NCBI GenBank assembly: GCA_900542255.1
Contig: UQMR01000057.1
Span: 1 to 14,228, forward strand
DNA length: 14,228 nucleotides
Direction: 5' to 3'
Source of the DNA: an uncultured Porphyromonadaceae bacterium
GTDB taxonomy: Bacteria; Bacteroidota; Bacteroidia; Bacteroidales; Barnesiellaceae_A
The notes beneath the pieces are model-generated. The model saw only the letters and a program-made list of their open reading frames with translations. It did no database searches and was not told where the DNA came from. This document shows, one piece after another, positions 14,135 to 14,228 of the stretch. The number at the start of each line of letters is the position of its first letter. The stretch's first letter is position 1. The position numbers were made by a program, and so were the translations under genes.

Positions 14135-14228
14135 ATGTTTTGTGACAACGACGAAAAGTCTTCGCCTATTATGCCGATTTTTGCCGAAGTGAATTTACCT
14201 CAAAGTGACGAAAATTGCGCCGATGTCA
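14135..14228 (+). CDS. N-terminal fragment of a plus-strand gene, possibly Lon protease
   Basis: Only 31 codons are present before the window ends (MFCDNDEKSSPIMPIFAEVN...), so no domain can be checked. The acidic start with a PIMPIF segment resembles the poorly conserved N-terminal leader of Bacteroidales Lon proteases, and in the genomes I remember lon often lies beside the trmN6-like gene. That identification therefore rests on context and weak resemblance. The gene is divergent from trmN6 and has its own -7 box at 14061-14068. Confidence 0.5.
   Translation, partial: MFCDNDEKSSPIMPIFAEVNLPQSDENCADV

Overview
The window looks like chromosomal DNA from a Bacteroidota bacterium, most likely of the order Bacteroidales. 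Three things point there: promoter -7 boxes of the TAnnTTTG type in front of genes or operons, gene families typical of the phylum (FucP-type sugar transporter, OmpP1/FadL barrel, secreted enzyme with a type IX secretion tail), and mostly absent Shine-Dalgarno sequences. The genus cannot be fixed from this sequence. Nine complete genes lie on the minus strand and one gene enters at the right edge on the plus strand.

Layout from left to right. Positions 1-183 hold a tandem intergenic repeat (85-bp and 83-bp units plus a partial third). This is followed by a small possibly structured segment and a strong hairpin terminator (267-303). Positions 327-4773 are a four-gene galactose operon, transcribed right to left: galM (mutarotase), galK (galactokinase), a sugar-phosphate nucleotidyltransferase and a FucP-type sugar/H+ symporter. 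The operon has a -7 box at 4842-4849 and no galT or galE, so the nucleotidyltransferase is a good candidate to convert Gal-1-P to UDP-Gal. Positions 5109-7322 encode a secreted PL9-type pectate lyase with all Ca2+-ligand and catalytic positions recognisable and a C-terminal type IX secretion sorting domain. Positions 7436-9460 encode a Pif1/RecD-like helicase fused to TPR repeats.

Positions 9773-12835 form a two-gene unit: an unrecognised exported protein with Thr-rich, Tyr/Trp/Gly-rich and Ser/Arg-rich segments and no lysine after residue 51, followed by a FadL-family outer-membrane barrel. Its promoter is flanked by two copies of a paired AACGTT palindrome that look like operators. Positions 13050-13775 encode a TrmN6-type tRNA methyltransferase, whose promoter lies inside a second, degenerate copy of the left-end repeat. 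A plus-strand gene starting at 14135, probably lon, runs off the window.

No CRISPR array, rRNA, tRNA, transposase or phage gene was seen. The observations most worth follow-up are the promoter-carrying intergenic repeat shared by both ends of the window, the duplicated AACGTT operator-like sites in front of the lysine-free protein/FadL pair, and the galT-less galactose operon.
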